A stretch of DNA of 64,000 nucleotides from Coriaria nepalensis (GCA_027186245.1 CP114493.1:2363501-2427500), one strand, 5' to 3'. Counted from the stretch's first letter, positions 49,255 to 63,576 are shown. Program-made: numbers and translations. Notes: generated from the sequence alone by a model not told the origin.

Positions 49255-49920
49255 TTATTTTTTTAGGGCCTTATAATATTTTTCTTCTCATCTATATGGA
49301 TGATATCATTATTACTGGATATTCTATTTTTTCTATCCATGTCTTCTCCTACAATTACAAGCCATTTTTGCCATAAAAAACTTGGGCCCTCTTCATTTTT
49401 TCCTTCGAATAAAATCACTTCGCAACTTTATATGCCTTTACCTCAATCAATCACACAATATTCACGATTTACTTCATCTAACCAACGTGATCAATGCAAA
49501 GCCCATTTCAAGCCCAATGTCAAATGGTACAAGCCTCACTCTTTTCGTTGGTGAGGCATTTTATGACCATAGTCTCTATTGTTATACAGTTGGTGCACTT
49601 CAATATGCACTTGTCACTTGACTTGATCTTTTCTTCACTATTAATAAAGTATGTCAGTTTATGCAACGACCAACTGTCAACTATTAGTTAGCTGTAAAAC
49701 AAATTTTATATTACATAAAGGGCACTTTTCATCTATGCCTACATAATCAACATAGCTCGTCCATTGATATCAATATCTTCACTATTCCTGATTGGGCTAG
49801 TTGTCCCAATGAGTGACGATCCACCACCAGTTACTTAGTCACCTTTGATGAAAATTTTGCTTTTCTCCCATCTTTCCCTTTTCTCCAAGCAAGACTCCCT
49901 AGCTTATGAGTTGATAATGA
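49255..49920 (+). pseudogene. Ty1/copia RT-RNase H remnant
   Basis: The plus strand encodes, in shifting frames, IYMDDIIITG (the RT catalytic YxDD, about 49290-49320), LGPLHFFLRI (about 49382-49410), LYLNQSHNIHDLLHLTN (about 49436-49490), AKPISSPMSNGTSLTLFVGE (about 49496-49555), YTVGALQYAL and VCQFMQRPTV (about 49650-49680), then DWASCPNE with a stop (about 49790). This is the order of copia RT thumb to RNase H in a lineage different from the minus-strand relic nearby. Frameshifts and stops show it is dead. Confidence 0.85.
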
Positions 49921-50354
49921 GAGTTACAAGTTAAATCGAATTCCTAGTCTGTATGGATTAAGATTAGAGGCCGGGTGACGACTCTTAGAACTGAAAAGGA
50001 ATCCATGGTGCGGCGGCATCAAATTCCAATTGCGGTAGTGGCTGTCTCGCAGCGGTGGAGGATTATGGGTGTGGTGGTCTATCTAGGCCATTGAAGGAGA
50101 AAATGGGCTGGTATAAATTCTCTCCTCCTTTCCCTCCTCTTTGATTTTCTAGTCTTGTTTATTAGATTACAAAAGTGATTGGAACTTATGGGTTCGAAGA
50201 AAAGTTATTTAAAAGACATAACTTGTGATCTTGATAGTAGTCATTTTTGGAATCAGATATAAAAGTCATTCTTTGGAAATGACATTCTGTTTTGGATAAG
50301 CAGAGATTCAACAACTTACATCCTTGATTTTCAAATCTTAATAGTTTTCTTTTT

Positions 50355-50500
50355 CATTTGGTGCTTCTCTTTTTATCCTTTCGGGGTCCCACGCTCTTTA
50401 TCTTCTTATCTACGTGGATGATATCATTATTACAAGATTTTCTATTTTGGCTATCCATGATATTCTCCTCTGAGTACAATCAAAAACTTAAGATGGTGTC
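50355..50500 (+). pseudogene. second short copia RT remnant
   Basis: About 110 bp matching 49250-49365: both read GCTTCTCTTTTTAT, then GG-CC-, then TCTTCT-ATCTA--TGGATGATATCATTATTAC and TTCTATTTT--CTATCCAT. It encodes the same YVDDIIIT segment and then diverges. It is either an independent truncated insertion or a partial duplication of the first remnant. Confidence 0.75.
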
Positions 50501-50889
50501 TTTTTACATAAAATTAGTGACATATATTAAGTCATATATTAAATAAAATGCACAGAAGTTGAACTTGGAAACAAAATAATCCAAATTAATAAAATAAAAT
50601 ATCCCATAAACTATAGAGAGTTAGGAAATCCAAGAATGAATCCATGAAGTAAATAGCAGTGCATCATAGTTAGCAGTTTGACAGGCAACGAACGGGGAAG
50701 CAGTTAATGATGAGTCAAAACCAACGTCGGTCATTAAGGAGGCACACAGAATGTCCGTGCTGTGAATCCCGCAGTGTCAGCCTGCCACGCGACAAACCCA
50801 CCCACGTCACAAGTCTTTTCTGTATATGCAAATTTGACATTTTAGTCTTAACATTATTATTATTATTATTTTATTGTCCTCCTTTTACC

Positions 50890-50970
50890 AGCTGTATATT
50901 CGATTCACGTCGCATGTTTATTCTTTATGTAAATTCCTTAGTTTATAAAACCTCTATATTTGCATAATAA
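50890..50970. repeat. duplicated intergenic segment 2, copy A
   Basis: Similar to 59775-59862: GTATATTC-ATTCA--TCGCA-GTTT, then TCTTTATGTAAATTCCTTA, then TTTATA-AACCTCTATATTT. It is the middle pair of three collinear intergenic duplications. Confidence 0.7.
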
Positions 50971-53900
50971 AAGAAAAAAAATTTAGTTAAAATCGATTCA
51001 ATTTAAATGCTTATATTATTTTTAAATTATTATATTAATTATATGTATAATTAAGATGAATTAGTATAGTTTATTGAATAAAAAATTCATATAATAAAAT
51101 GAATAAATTAGATTAATATTTTTAGGCGGAGATAAGTAATTAGTAATATATAACTCATTTTTATTTTATTTTCTCTCAAGTACATTATTATTGACTTATA
51201 CACGTGTCTCTAGAGATCTTCATGTATATGTTTATCAATGGTTGAGATTGCTCTCAAATATACTTGAGAGAAACATAAAATGAAAAGGAGTTAGAATCTT
51301 ATACGTAAAACTCTTACAATACATTAAAGTTATATTATTAAACTTTTATTTATGAACAAATAAAACATATTTAATGTGTAATTATATAAATATAGATTTT
51401 AAAAATATTTTTTGATAATAATAATTTCAAAGTTATCTAAACATATTAAAATGAGAAAAATTATATTAAAAATACTTAAATATAGAGTATTTCAACTTAT
51501 AATTTAAAAATATAATAAAATTACGATAAATTAATATTTTTAATTAAATTATATTTTTTTTATTATAATTTAAAATAAAATATTAAATTTTATCATAATT
51601 GATAATAGGTAAAAGGATTTAAAATATTTGTTATATAACTCTCAATATAAATATAAATAAATATTAATATAAAATGAAAGAAGAGAAAAAATAAAAAAGA
51701 AATCGACAAAGAAAGAAACAATTAGGAGTCACGATCAAGGTTGGTTAAGACTAAGACCGATGAATGACAAAGCAAATTAAGGAAGCACAAAAATGAAGAG
51801 TGATTGTAACTAATAAGGGCGCACACACGATGCGCGTGCTATGCCGTGGTGGCATTGAGTAGACCACATGACTCACCCACGGACGTCCTCGGTGTCCCTA
51901 TTCTATTTACGTGGCATCATTTTCCCGATCCACTTATGTTTTAGTTCCTATTTGCGTATTTTTCTTTCCACAACTTTCTTACTAAAAGAATCTTGTCAAA
52001 ATAACTGCTTTTACTTGGCCCATCATGGAGCGAATATGGGATGATCCAATTCCATTGATTCCGTTTTTCAAAGAACCATTTTGATTGAGCAAAGTGAAAA
52101 TCACTTTAAATGAAATTTAATTGATAATAAATATAAATAATTAAAGGTGGAGACGATTGAGGTCCCCACATATTGTAAGTGTATATTATCAAAATTCTTC
52201 TTAATTAATAAATAAATAAAATATATAAAATTTCACTTATCTAATATATAACATATATACTAATTATAGAAAAAAATAATTTAATATATTATTATAAATT
52301 TTACGATATTTTATATATTTATTATTTAGACTTTATTTTCTGATATAAAATATTATTTGAAAAGTTTGAATTAGAATCTAAATACTTTTTTTTATAAAAA
52401 TTTAATTAAATAAAGAAAAAGTTTTAAAAAAAATTAGTTAATTAAGTGCAATGGGAGACTTATGTTACTCATGAAAACTGATAAATAAAAATAGTAGGAG
52501 AGTGAAAAAAATAAATGAAAAAAATAAATACATTAAATGTAAATTAAAAAAATTTACAACTATGATTTATCCTTGATAAATTTGAAAATTTCTAAGAAAA
52601 GAAATGATAGAAGGATAATCTGAATCACGTAATTTATTTAACTCAAGGTGTTAGATTGACCAATTTCTTAATTCATGGTGTGAGGAGACCTAGGGTTAAC
52701 TTTTTTTCAAAATGCTTCTTAAAATAATTTGTGGTCCTATAAATAGACTTATACATAACTTCAAAAAAGGAAACTAAACAAATGCGAAAGTTAACTTAAT
52801 AGAAAATAGAATAATAATGAAAATAATTCAAAAGAAAATAAATGAGAGTAGGAGGAGCCAATGAGCTTATGACATAAATTACGTGATGTAGTTCGTAAGG
52901 CGAATATTCAGCTATGGGTAATTGAAGAATCTGGTGATGCCACACATATAAACAATCATAATTCATATATTTCATTAATGTTTCGCTTAGTACTATTATA
53001 GTTATATAAATTTGACTAGTTCTCACACTTTATATTTATTTCTAAGCACATAAAAACCTTCAAGTTGTTCTAAATATATAAAATATCATGAATATTTAAT
53101 TTCCTAATTCTAACTTCTTTCCTTTTATTTTTATTTTTTATATGACCAAATACAAACCTAACTAATATATATATATATAATATATCAAATATTCAAAACA
53201 TAAATATTTGATTTATTTATTAAAAAAATATTTAATTTATTTAAGAGTTATACGTTAAATTACATCCAATGCTATTTTAAAATGTGCTTGACAAACTGGA
53301 TTTAAAGTCTTGCTATAAAGGGGGAAGCATGTAGATAAGCAGTGTATTGCGACATATTTTGTGAAATGGACAACGAAAGAGACCAAAGGAGGATGTTGGT
53401 TCTTAATAACTATATAAGGATACTTTGTAAGATACCGCAGAAAGATTTGTGTAATAAACAAACACCACTTCCAAGTGGAATCACTAAGATGTTTGTGGTA
53501 AGCATGGGCGGCACACACACACAACACGCACAGGTCAATATAATAGAATACTTAAATTTCACAAACATTTGATATCAGTCCACTAAGATTGCACCACCAC
53601 CTTTTTGTCGTTTCAAAATCATTTGATGTTTTGTTTTAATCCAATTGCTAACTCATCATGTGTCCACTTTAACTACCTGATTAGATTTAAGTTTTTGCAG
53701 TTCTTCCACTCATTTCTCTTCCTTCCTTTGTCCATGCCTAAACTACTCTTATAATGAATTCTACAAGAAACGTATCAAATTGATATGTACTTGTTATATA
53801 GTAATAATGGTCATTTACGTAGAGAATAATAGTCTATATTAGAAACCTACACGATACAAATTAAAAGATATATGAAACCATAAGAAGAAAAAAAAAATTA

Positions 53901-54930
53901 AACACAAAAGTTCTCAAACAAGAACTTTGGCTCTCTTTCATCTCTTTTAGACTATTTTCATTTTTTTTTTTTAAGATTTATTTTCTTGTCTTTAATAAAT
54001 TTATTTTCAATATTTCTATTAAAGTTTATGTCTTGAATAATTTATCCAATATATTCCACCATTTAAAGATACTATAGTCTCTAAATTTTATGCATATTAT
54101 TGGTGAGTTTTGAATTATTATGAAAAAAAAAAATGTAAAACCATAAAATTATAATATTTTTGATGATATGTCATTTTTTTTCTTCTTTTTGTAAATTTAA
54201 TATTAGTATTGGACTTTTGGGTTTCGATCATTAGGATATAATATATGAATTATAGAATTTTTTAAGATCTATTTCTCAAGTTTGAAGTATTTGATATTAT
54301 TTTCTTATGCAAGTTTTAAGGAATGTATTCCTACTAGGTGGGTATATATATATATACATACTATACTCCTCATAAGAAAATTTCATAATTTTAAAATATT
54401 TGATATTATTTTCTTATACGAGTCTTAAATTTTAAGAAATATAATCTTAATATTCTTTTAAATTTATTTAAAGAATTAAAATTTAAAATCTTATAATTCT
54501 AAAGTATTGAATCATTTTTTATCCAAATTCTCTCTTTCTTAGCATCACTTCTAAAGTATTGGTATATATATAAATATATATATATTTGGCCTTTGGGGTT
54601 ATTATTTTTCTATATTCACGATAATATACTCAATATTCATATTTATAATACTTATCTACTCCCACAATCATATTAAGATTTGAAGAAAAGTATAAATCTT
54701 AACCGGTTTTGACTTTGGGAAAAGAACAAAAAAAAAAAAAAAAGATTGCACATATACATGTGGACTTATAATTAACCCTTTTTTTTGTCTCATTATAAAC
54801 ATATAAATGGTAGTTAACTAGGTAAAATGTCCTAGTCATTGTCGTTAATTATATCTATATATATATATATATATATAAATATGTAGTATTTGGCAAAATA
54901 TATATATATATAGTTCATAGTTTGATCATC
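50971..54930. other. gene-free AT-rich stretch
   Basis: It contains long TA-rich runs and (TA)n microsatellites (53167-53180, 54345-54356, 54855-54875). A GC-richer piece at 51810-51930 (GCACACACGATGCGCGTGC, CACCCACGGACGTC) loosely echoes 50735-50815 (GGCACACAGAATGTCCGTGC, CACCCACGTCAC) and may be a degenerate repeat. No coding sequence was recognised. Confidence 0.45.
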
Positions 54931-55204
54931 AGATATATACTAAATCACTTTGCACGCCACGCTTATTTAAAAATCATGGACATAATCATCATCATTAGGC
55001 TTGTCCGTATATGATATGTTATCTATTGCCAATGGATTCACCTTCCAATATTATTATTTTGCCCACCCACCAAACCAATTACTTTCTTCACGTACGTCTG
55101 TTTATTTGTTAGCTCTTTACCACTCCATATCTAACATATGCATATACGAATATGAGTAATGATTCGTGTCTAAGGTTACTTATAATTTCACCACGTAAGC
55201 TTTT
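54931..55204. repeat. duplicated intergenic segment 3, copy A
   Basis: About 270 bp strongly similar to 60936-61216. Shared blocks are GATATATACTA, CACTTTGCACGCC-CGCT, CAATGGATTCACCTTCCAAT, CCCACCCACCAAACCAATTA, TACTTTCTTCAC, GTCTGTTTATTTGTT, CCACTCCATATC and AATTTCACCA. The partner copy lies directly downstream of RPS4. Confidence 0.85.
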
Positions 55205-56283
55205 ATTTATTTATTTATTTTTAAAAATATTCGTATAAAATATTTTAATTATTTTAATTATTTTAATTATCTAATTAGTAAGAGTTGACAGATATTATAA
55301 TTAGATTGTTTACAATAAATCTTTTAATTGAAGATAATAGTGTTCAAATTTCTTCTAATTTAAAAAAGAAGACGAAGTTCTAAGTTTTAATTGAATTGTC
55401 ATGATAAATTAATAAGGTTTCGAGTATTAATTTTGAAATCTAGGTTTAATTAAACATTCTTATATTATTCTTGAGTTTAAGAGTTCAGAATACTTAGGTT
55501 CAAGTTATTAAATAAAAAAAAAATTAAAAATAAAAAAGTTAGGTTCATTAATTTAGGATTAGAAGTTATCAAATAGTTTGATAGTCCGATTAACATTTAC
55601 TTAAATATTACTAAATAATCAAAATGTCACAAAATTTAATGATTTTTTAACATTAGATCAATTTACTTTGATCATTTTAAATTTTAGTAAATATTCAAAA
55701 ATTAATTAAACCACATTAACCAATTTACTTTGTTAATATATGTTCTAGTTGTTCAGTCCTAAGTGTTTTTTTTATATATTATATCATTTGTTGAGTTTCT
55801 TCTATAAAATTTTTTAGAAAAAGAAATAGTTATATTGTTAAGTGTATTTGAGAAAAATTTCAACCATTAATACATATATATTATATTATATGTGAGGGTC
55901 TCACCAAATATATGTTTGTAAATTAATGAATGACAGTTCTTTAAATACATTAATATAGATATAAGTATCTACCTTACATAAATACAATGCTACTAATGTT
56001 GGACTTTTCCTTTTTAGTTAAAGTGAAATGGATTAAAAGCTCAAACCTCAAAAAATGATTAATAAATGCATCCCATATTGGAAAGGAATAAACTTTTCAA
56101 AATATTTATAAGTGATTGCAAATAATAATTATTTGTAATAATAAATAAGGATTGAGGTTTGATCGGGACTCGCGCATGCACGTGTAGGGTGGGCGTGAGG
56201 CGTTTTTGGCGCTTATTAGACACACTTGGCGCTTGACACTTTTGCGACATGGCGGCCAGAGAGATGACGATTTTTTCGCTCAA
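55205..56283. other. gene-free AT-rich stretch
   Basis: No gene was recognised. A GC-rich piece at 56160-56260 (TCGCGCATGCACGTG, TTGGCGCTT repeated) abuts the integrase relic and may belong to that retroelement. Confidence 0.4.
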
Positions 56284-56580
56284 CTATCCCATTTTGTTAT
56301 GGAGTGTGGGGATATGATATATGGTAGGTAATACCAAAAGAGTCAAGAAAGGTTTTGAATGGACTCTTGGTAAGTTCAAGAGCACCATCACATTAAAAGA
56401 TTTTGATGATAGCAGAGAAAAGGTTTTCAACATGTGATTTAAAATGATGAAAACAATTAATAGCATCAGGTTTAGCATGAAGATGATATAACCAAGTAAA
56501 TCGACGGGTGATAGAGTAATGAAAACCAGAATGATATTAAACAGGAGAAGGACTCCAAATGTCACAGTGCATGTACTAGC
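56284..56580 (-). pseudogene. Ty1/copia integrase core relic
   Basis: On the minus strand, shifting frames give YHLHAKPDA, HVENLFSAIIKIF, then FGITYHISYPHTP followed by a stop and QNGI. This matches the copia integrase core, where the same place normally reads PHTPEQNG; the catalytic Glu codon is replaced by TAA. Only about 300 bp survives. It is separate from the larger pol relic at 44.9-47.3 kb. Confidence 0.7.
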
Positions 56581-56760
56581 CTAGCTCATTTTGCTACCTC
56601 TAATTCCTGTCCATTCCGTACATTTTCAAAAAACAAAAAACTAAAGAAACCTCAAAGCAAACAAGATAACCCGATTTATTTACAAAGAAATTGGATAGTC
56701 GATTGGATAGTCGATCGGATTCTTCACGAAGAAGTCAAATACAATCTGATTTAATATAAG

Positions 56761-57640
56761 TGACAAATTGAAAAAGAAATAATTACTTTAAAAAAAAAAG
56801 TAATGTATTTTTGGCTGATAGAAATAATTTTTTGATTGGTAACGACATTAAGAAAAAAAGTTCACAAGTATTTTTCCACTCAAGCACTTCAGTGTTTATC
56901 TAGGTGACTATATACTTATATTATGTTAGTGACATTTACATAGTGTATCTCACGTGTGATGTTAATTTTCATCGTAATTATAAACTTTATTTTTATATAT
57001 TGTATTATCCATTATATAAAAATAATATTTTTATTTATAATAAATTAGATGTATCACATAATTATATACTATGTATATATATTAATTATTCATTATATTA
57101 AAAAATTTATGTAGTAATGATTTGTTAGCTTTAGTGGCGGATTGGTGAGGTGTATACAACAAGATAAAATCTAAGCTTGTATATCATTCTCAATAGGAGC
57201 GGAGTTAGGAGAGTTACTTAGGATGGGCGAAACAACAAAAAAATAAAAAATAAAAATTATATATATATATAATTAATTTGTAATTTATAATTTGTAATAT
57301 TTGGAATGATGAAAATTAATTTTTGAAAATTTTACAAGTATTTAACCTATTAATTTAAAAAAAATTTGGGAATAAGGACATAATTAGACCCGAAAAGAGA
57401 GGGAAAAAATGGTAAGAGAAGGATTTTAATCCACAATTGCTCATTAAACTAAAATTTAAAATTAGCATAATTTACCACTAAGTTATAATAACTTTTTATA
57501 ATAACTATTCTAACTATATATAATTAACCTATAAATCTATCATAAACTTGAGTGAAAATTAGAGAGAGAAATTATGGATGAGAAATTATAGTGGTGCTAG
57601 TCCGCCCACCCTTGATTCTCAACCTTTGCTCCAATTTATG
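56761..57640. repeat. duplicated intergenic segment 1, copy B
   Basis: Partner of 42220-42640. It is interrupted by roughly 200 bp of extra AT-rich sequence (about 56911-57105) between the AGTGTTTATCTAGGTGAC and GGCGGATTGGTGAGGTGTAT blocks, and by further extra sequence before TTCTCAACCTTTGCTCCA (about 57610-57630). Confidence 0.75.
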
Positions 57641-59774
57641 ACAATGAACCCATCATCTTCACCTTCCATCTCATTCTCATTTTCTTCATCATCTTCAACC
57701 TCAATCTCAAAATCAACATGTCGGTCCATATTCATATTTAGAACTTGATTTAGATATTAATTATTACTATTAATATAATTAAGAAAATTCTCATTTTCAT
57801 TATTATCAAGATCGGGTACTTGACATTGCTTTTGAATATTCACACAACTTCTTCCCTTCAAAATTAATGTGACATATAATGGAGATAGATTATCCGAACA
57901 TGTATTATATAAAAATAACTTCATATATGTCTTACTTTCTATAAATATTGGATGATTTATGGCAATAATGACTTATATATTATTTTTATATCAAATTTAA
58001 TAGGATCAACGTGAATTATATTATAGAAGACTTTTAACAAATCATTGAAATCGTCAACACTTTCTTTATTTTTCCATCTAGGTTTATGAACTTGTCCTTG
58101 GTTTTTGCTTTTAGAGATTGCTACTTGTTATTTAGCTTCGTGTGAAAGGAGCATAAGATGTTTCATGGGTTGTTGATTTTTAAGGTACATTAATTTTTGA
58201 ATGATTGACATTTAACATTTGAGCTGGTAAGGAATTTTGGGTGATGATGAGAAGAGAAAGGAGAGGGAGAAGACGATCAATCTTATTTTTTCCTCTCTTT
58301 CTCTTTTAAATATTAAATCTAGGTTGGTAATTGGGTTGTAAGTCTCGATCCGGGTCGGGCAATTTGATCAAAATGGACAAAAGTAACAGCCCTATTACTT
58401 TTGACAGAAAAATTAAAATGACGGGGCTTATTCCATTGTTCTCAAAACATGGAGGGGTATTATAATTCTTAAAGTTGCAGAGGCTTATTCTGATTTTAAT
58501 ATATTTTTGGAAGCTAAATCCTAATTTACACTTTATTCTACGAAAATATGCTAATCACTACGGAGTTTCTTATTGAAAATATCTTTATAGCTAAATATAT
58601 TTATATGTATATTATCATAAACTTATAAGAATTTTAATTATGTCGAAAATATAAAAAATATTTCGAATTAAATTAGAACTACTCTTATACGTAGATGACA
58701 ATAAAATAAAAGATGACAAAGTAAATGATAAAAAATTTAAATGAAATGAAAGTTTGTAAATAAAATTAATGTGAAGCAAATAGAAAGTTAAAGGGTTTCA
58801 AATTCTTGGGCACAGGATCTAGTAAGTTATAGTGGCATAAATATATAAAATATAACTCATATGATGAAATTTATATTGAACATTGAAGGAAGTTCAACTC
58901 AAATCAAGCAAGTCAGAGCTATAAAGCAAAAGAAAGACGAACATGTTTTATGCAGGTTAAAGCTTATAATGAAGTAGAGAATAACTAGTTTCTTGTGAGT
59001 TCTTTTTCCTGACGATAAGTAGAGTCGGTTTCTTTAAGCACTTTATCATTATTTAGGGAGGGAAGATGTGCCGTTGAGGCGAGTAAAATCAATTTTGTGT
59101 GGATTCTTTGTCCTGCCGGGTGATGGCCTAGAACCGGTTTGGTTGTATTCTTTCTATTCAGTGGATGATGCTATTTATAGAGGAAATATAACATCTTTTG
59201 CTTGAAAACCAAACAAAAATACTTGCCAAGAAAATATACTTGGTGAGCAAGTTTCTGAGCCATTTGAGGAAATTGAATAAAGTCTATTGCTAGGTGAGTA
59301 AGGTGAAAAAACTTCTATAATTTACCTCACCAAGTTCGAAATTTATTCTTCAATCCTTGAAGAATGTGTATCTTGACAAATGCCCTAAATAAGCATTTTT
59401 TTTGCAGAAAAATCCTTTAAATTTATTGAAAACACTCATTAAACTAGTCAAAGTTCTCTCATATGTTGCTAGAAAGCATCTAAAATTAGTAAAAAAGGAT
59501 TGAAGGGAAAGAAAGAAAGTAGTTGCTCGGCCACATGACCTGTTGACCAACCTTGACCATCCAGTGTAAGGGGAAAAAGCCGATTTTCACTCAATTGGCT
59601 TCCTTTTTCGACTAAATTTTAATCGACTTGTTCTTAGGTTTTTTTCTACTTCATCCATCTCATGTCAAAATGATAATTTTAGTAACAATAATTATACATC
59701 TTCTACCAAGAAAGAAGTCTTGAGATGTGTTCTACTCTATTTTATTCAAAATTCTTTCCTTAAATTGTTTTTTA
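57641..59774. other. gene-free stretch with a decayed coding-like patch
   Basis: The minus strand at about 57650-57725 encodes an acidic run (DFEIEVEDDEENENEMEGED), and 58040-58130 reads QVHKPRWKNKESVDDFNDLL. These look like fragments of a former protein, possibly a transposase, but I cannot assign a family. Stops are frequent. The remainder, including 58800-59560, showed nothing recognisable. Confidence 0.35.
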
Positions 59775-59862
59775 ATTGTCGTATATATATTCCATTCATA
59801 TCGCAAGTTTGGTCTTTATGTAAATTCCTTAATTTATATAACCTCTATATTTTGCACACATT
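59775..59862. repeat. duplicated intergenic segment 2, copy B
   Basis: Partner of 50890-50970, sharing TCTTTATGTAAATTCCTTA and CCTCTATATTT with a similar lead-in. Confidence 0.7.
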
Positions 59863-60089
59863 AGGTTAACATTTTTAACGATTTGGGTGTGAATAAAGAT
59901 AAGGAACTAACGACTTAGATTTCAGTATAGGATTGAGTCAAGTGATGAGATAACTTTATTAATAAATTAGCTGATGGTGCGGGGAGTCAAACTCTTACCA
60001 TATTCCAATTTTATTATAAATAAATAAAACATATAAATATGCAACAATGTGTAATATGTATATAGAATATTAAGTCAAATTAGACTTAT

Positions 60090-60890
60090 TACTATTTTGA
60101 AAGACCAGATTTAAACTAAGCATTTTTTTAAAGAACCCCTCAAATAATGAAAAAGTCAAACTTTACGATACTTACATGTCTTTTGAACTATTTTTAACAA
60201 CAAATTAATTTATTTTATATTTTTAACCCCCAAATTTTATTATTATACTATTTAATCCAATTTATTATCTTTTAAGTCATTTTTTTCGTAAATCCATCCT
60301 TTTACCACCAATCGTCGGAAATAATTTTTATTTTTATTTGCATAGCCTTAACTTTTATGTTCGTATTTTCAATTCCAAATTTAATTATTTTTTATTTACT
60401 CACCCCTAAAACAATTGTCTCCATTGTTGCCGGCTGCCACCATTCTCTATCAACAAATAACTCTCTACTCTAAAAAGGGAAAAAAAAAAAGGATTCTGAA
60501 TGGTTCGCGCGACAAGAGTTTTTTACCAGCAGCAAAGGATGGTGATGGTGGGTGGCGGCGGCGTAGGAAGTGGATGAGGTTATTTTGGGGGTGATAAATG
60601 AAAAATGATTAAAAGTGAGATTATAAATTCAAAAATAAAAGTAAAGGGTATATATACATAAGCCAAATTATAATTTTAAATTATTTTCCGGCAATGACGA
60701 TCAAAGATGGCAATGACGGAAAGGTTAGTGGAGGTAGTGGTGAGTGGATGTATTGATAAGAAAATGATTTAATAGAAGAAAGTAGTGTAAGAAAATTATA
60801 GTTTAAGGGATATTCTTAAAAAATGTCGTAGTGTAAGGAGTTACTTTTTAAATATGATAATAATTTGAGGAATAAATCTAATTTGACGGA
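60090..60890. mobile_element. degenerate long foldback element
   Basis: Imperfect inverted arms face each other across about 60470-60530. The left arm (GTCGGAAATAATTTTTATTT, then ATTTACTCACCCCTAAAACA, then TGCCACCATTC) pairs with the reverse complement of the right arm (GCCGGAAAATAATTTAAAAT, then ATTTATCACCCCCAAAATAA, then CGCCCACCATCACC). Ends and target-site duplication could not be fixed. There is no coding sequence. Confidence 0.5.
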
Positions 60891-60935
60891 GTATGTATAC
60901 ATTTATAGATAATACATTGTTTGAAAGCTCATGAC

Positions 60936-61216
60936 ATGATATATACTAGTCACTTTGCACGCCGCGCTAACTAAAATGATGAACATAATAATCATCGAGT
61001 TGTCCACATATGAATGTATGATCTGTTATTGTCAATGGATTCACCTTCCAATGTTTATATTTTGCTCTCCCACCCACCAAACCAATTAATTACTTTCTTC
61101 ACATAAGTCTGTTTATTTGTTCTCTCTTTGCCACTCCATATCCACATCTAAGACATGCGCTTCATAAGAATATCAGTGTGAAAAGCAGCGCGTCAAAATT
61201 TCACCATCCAAGCTTT
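60936..61216. repeat. duplicated intergenic segment 3, copy B
   Basis: Partner of 54931-55204. It lies about 240 bp downstream of the RPS4 stop codon, so it may overlap the end of the RPS4 transcript or its 3' flank. Confidence 0.85.
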
Positions 61217-61452
61217 TCTGAACTGCTATATTTTGAAGTCTCCATTTGGTAAAGATGACAATCTCACACACAATAAGGACAGACAAGAGGGGAATTGATC
61301 AATTGAACAAAGTTTAGAAAAAATAAAAATAAAAATTGCTAAACAGACTAAGAGTTCCCGAAAAACAGCTACAAGAAGGCTCTTCGGAAACAAACCAAAA
61401 AGACATTCAATAAGTGCTAACACCTTTCTTAAACAAAATTCTTATATTATTA

Positions 61453-63122
<1,670 letters not shown>

Positions 63123-63213
63123 GTTTGTTTATGAGCTTGGAGATATTTCTCAGAAGAAGCTCGAATATTCTCGCAAAAGCGGCTTTAATATGTAGAGGGT
63201 TAAATGGCTTTCA

Positions 63214-63221
63214 AAACCCTA
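63214..63221. promoter_or_regulatory. telo-box upstream of RPS4
   Basis: AAACCCTA about 95 bp upstream of the RPS4 ATG. Telo-boxes are typical of promoters and leaders of plant ribosomal protein genes and coordinate their growth-linked expression; the function here is inferred. Confidence 0.55.
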
Positions 63222-63307
63222 TCAAATCCCGTTTCTTGGCTCTTGGAACCCGGATCTGCGATATGGGTTCTAAGGACCCGGATTCCGGATCCGAGAGAGT
63301 AAATCTT

Positions 63308-63576
63308 AGGCCCCAAAAATTTAGAACTCAATTGATAACATATTTTAAATTTTAGTTTCTTAAAAATATTTTAGATAATAATTATAAAAAATTATTTTTT
63401 TAGTTAAAAAAAATGAAATTTATTTTTTTAGTTAAAAAAAATGAAAATTATTTTTTTTTCTAGTATTAATTTTTTGTTTTTAAATTTTTTTTTAAAAAAT
63501 AAATAAAAAATAATTACTAAATATAATTAACAATTAAAAAAAATTAATTTTTATATTTTAAACGCGTTGCCCTAAG
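63308..63576. mobile_element. possible AT-rich MITE upstream of RPS4
   Basis: The left end TTAGGCCCC and the right end GCCCTAA face each other around an extremely AT-rich, non-coding interior, followed inward by ACATATTTTAAATTTTAG on the left and TTTTTATATTTTAAACGCG on the right. A 28-bp tandem duplication (ATTTTTTTAGTTAAAAAAAA, twice near 63395-63445) lies inside. End similarity to the MITE at 14130 (GGCCCC-GATTAACAACATAT) suggests the same superfamily. The boundaries are uncertain. Confidence 0.35.

Noticed and set aside
57600..58200. Possible transposase fragments on the minus strand
   Set aside because: The acidic and KPRWKNKESVDDF patches are too short and interrupted to assign to any family.
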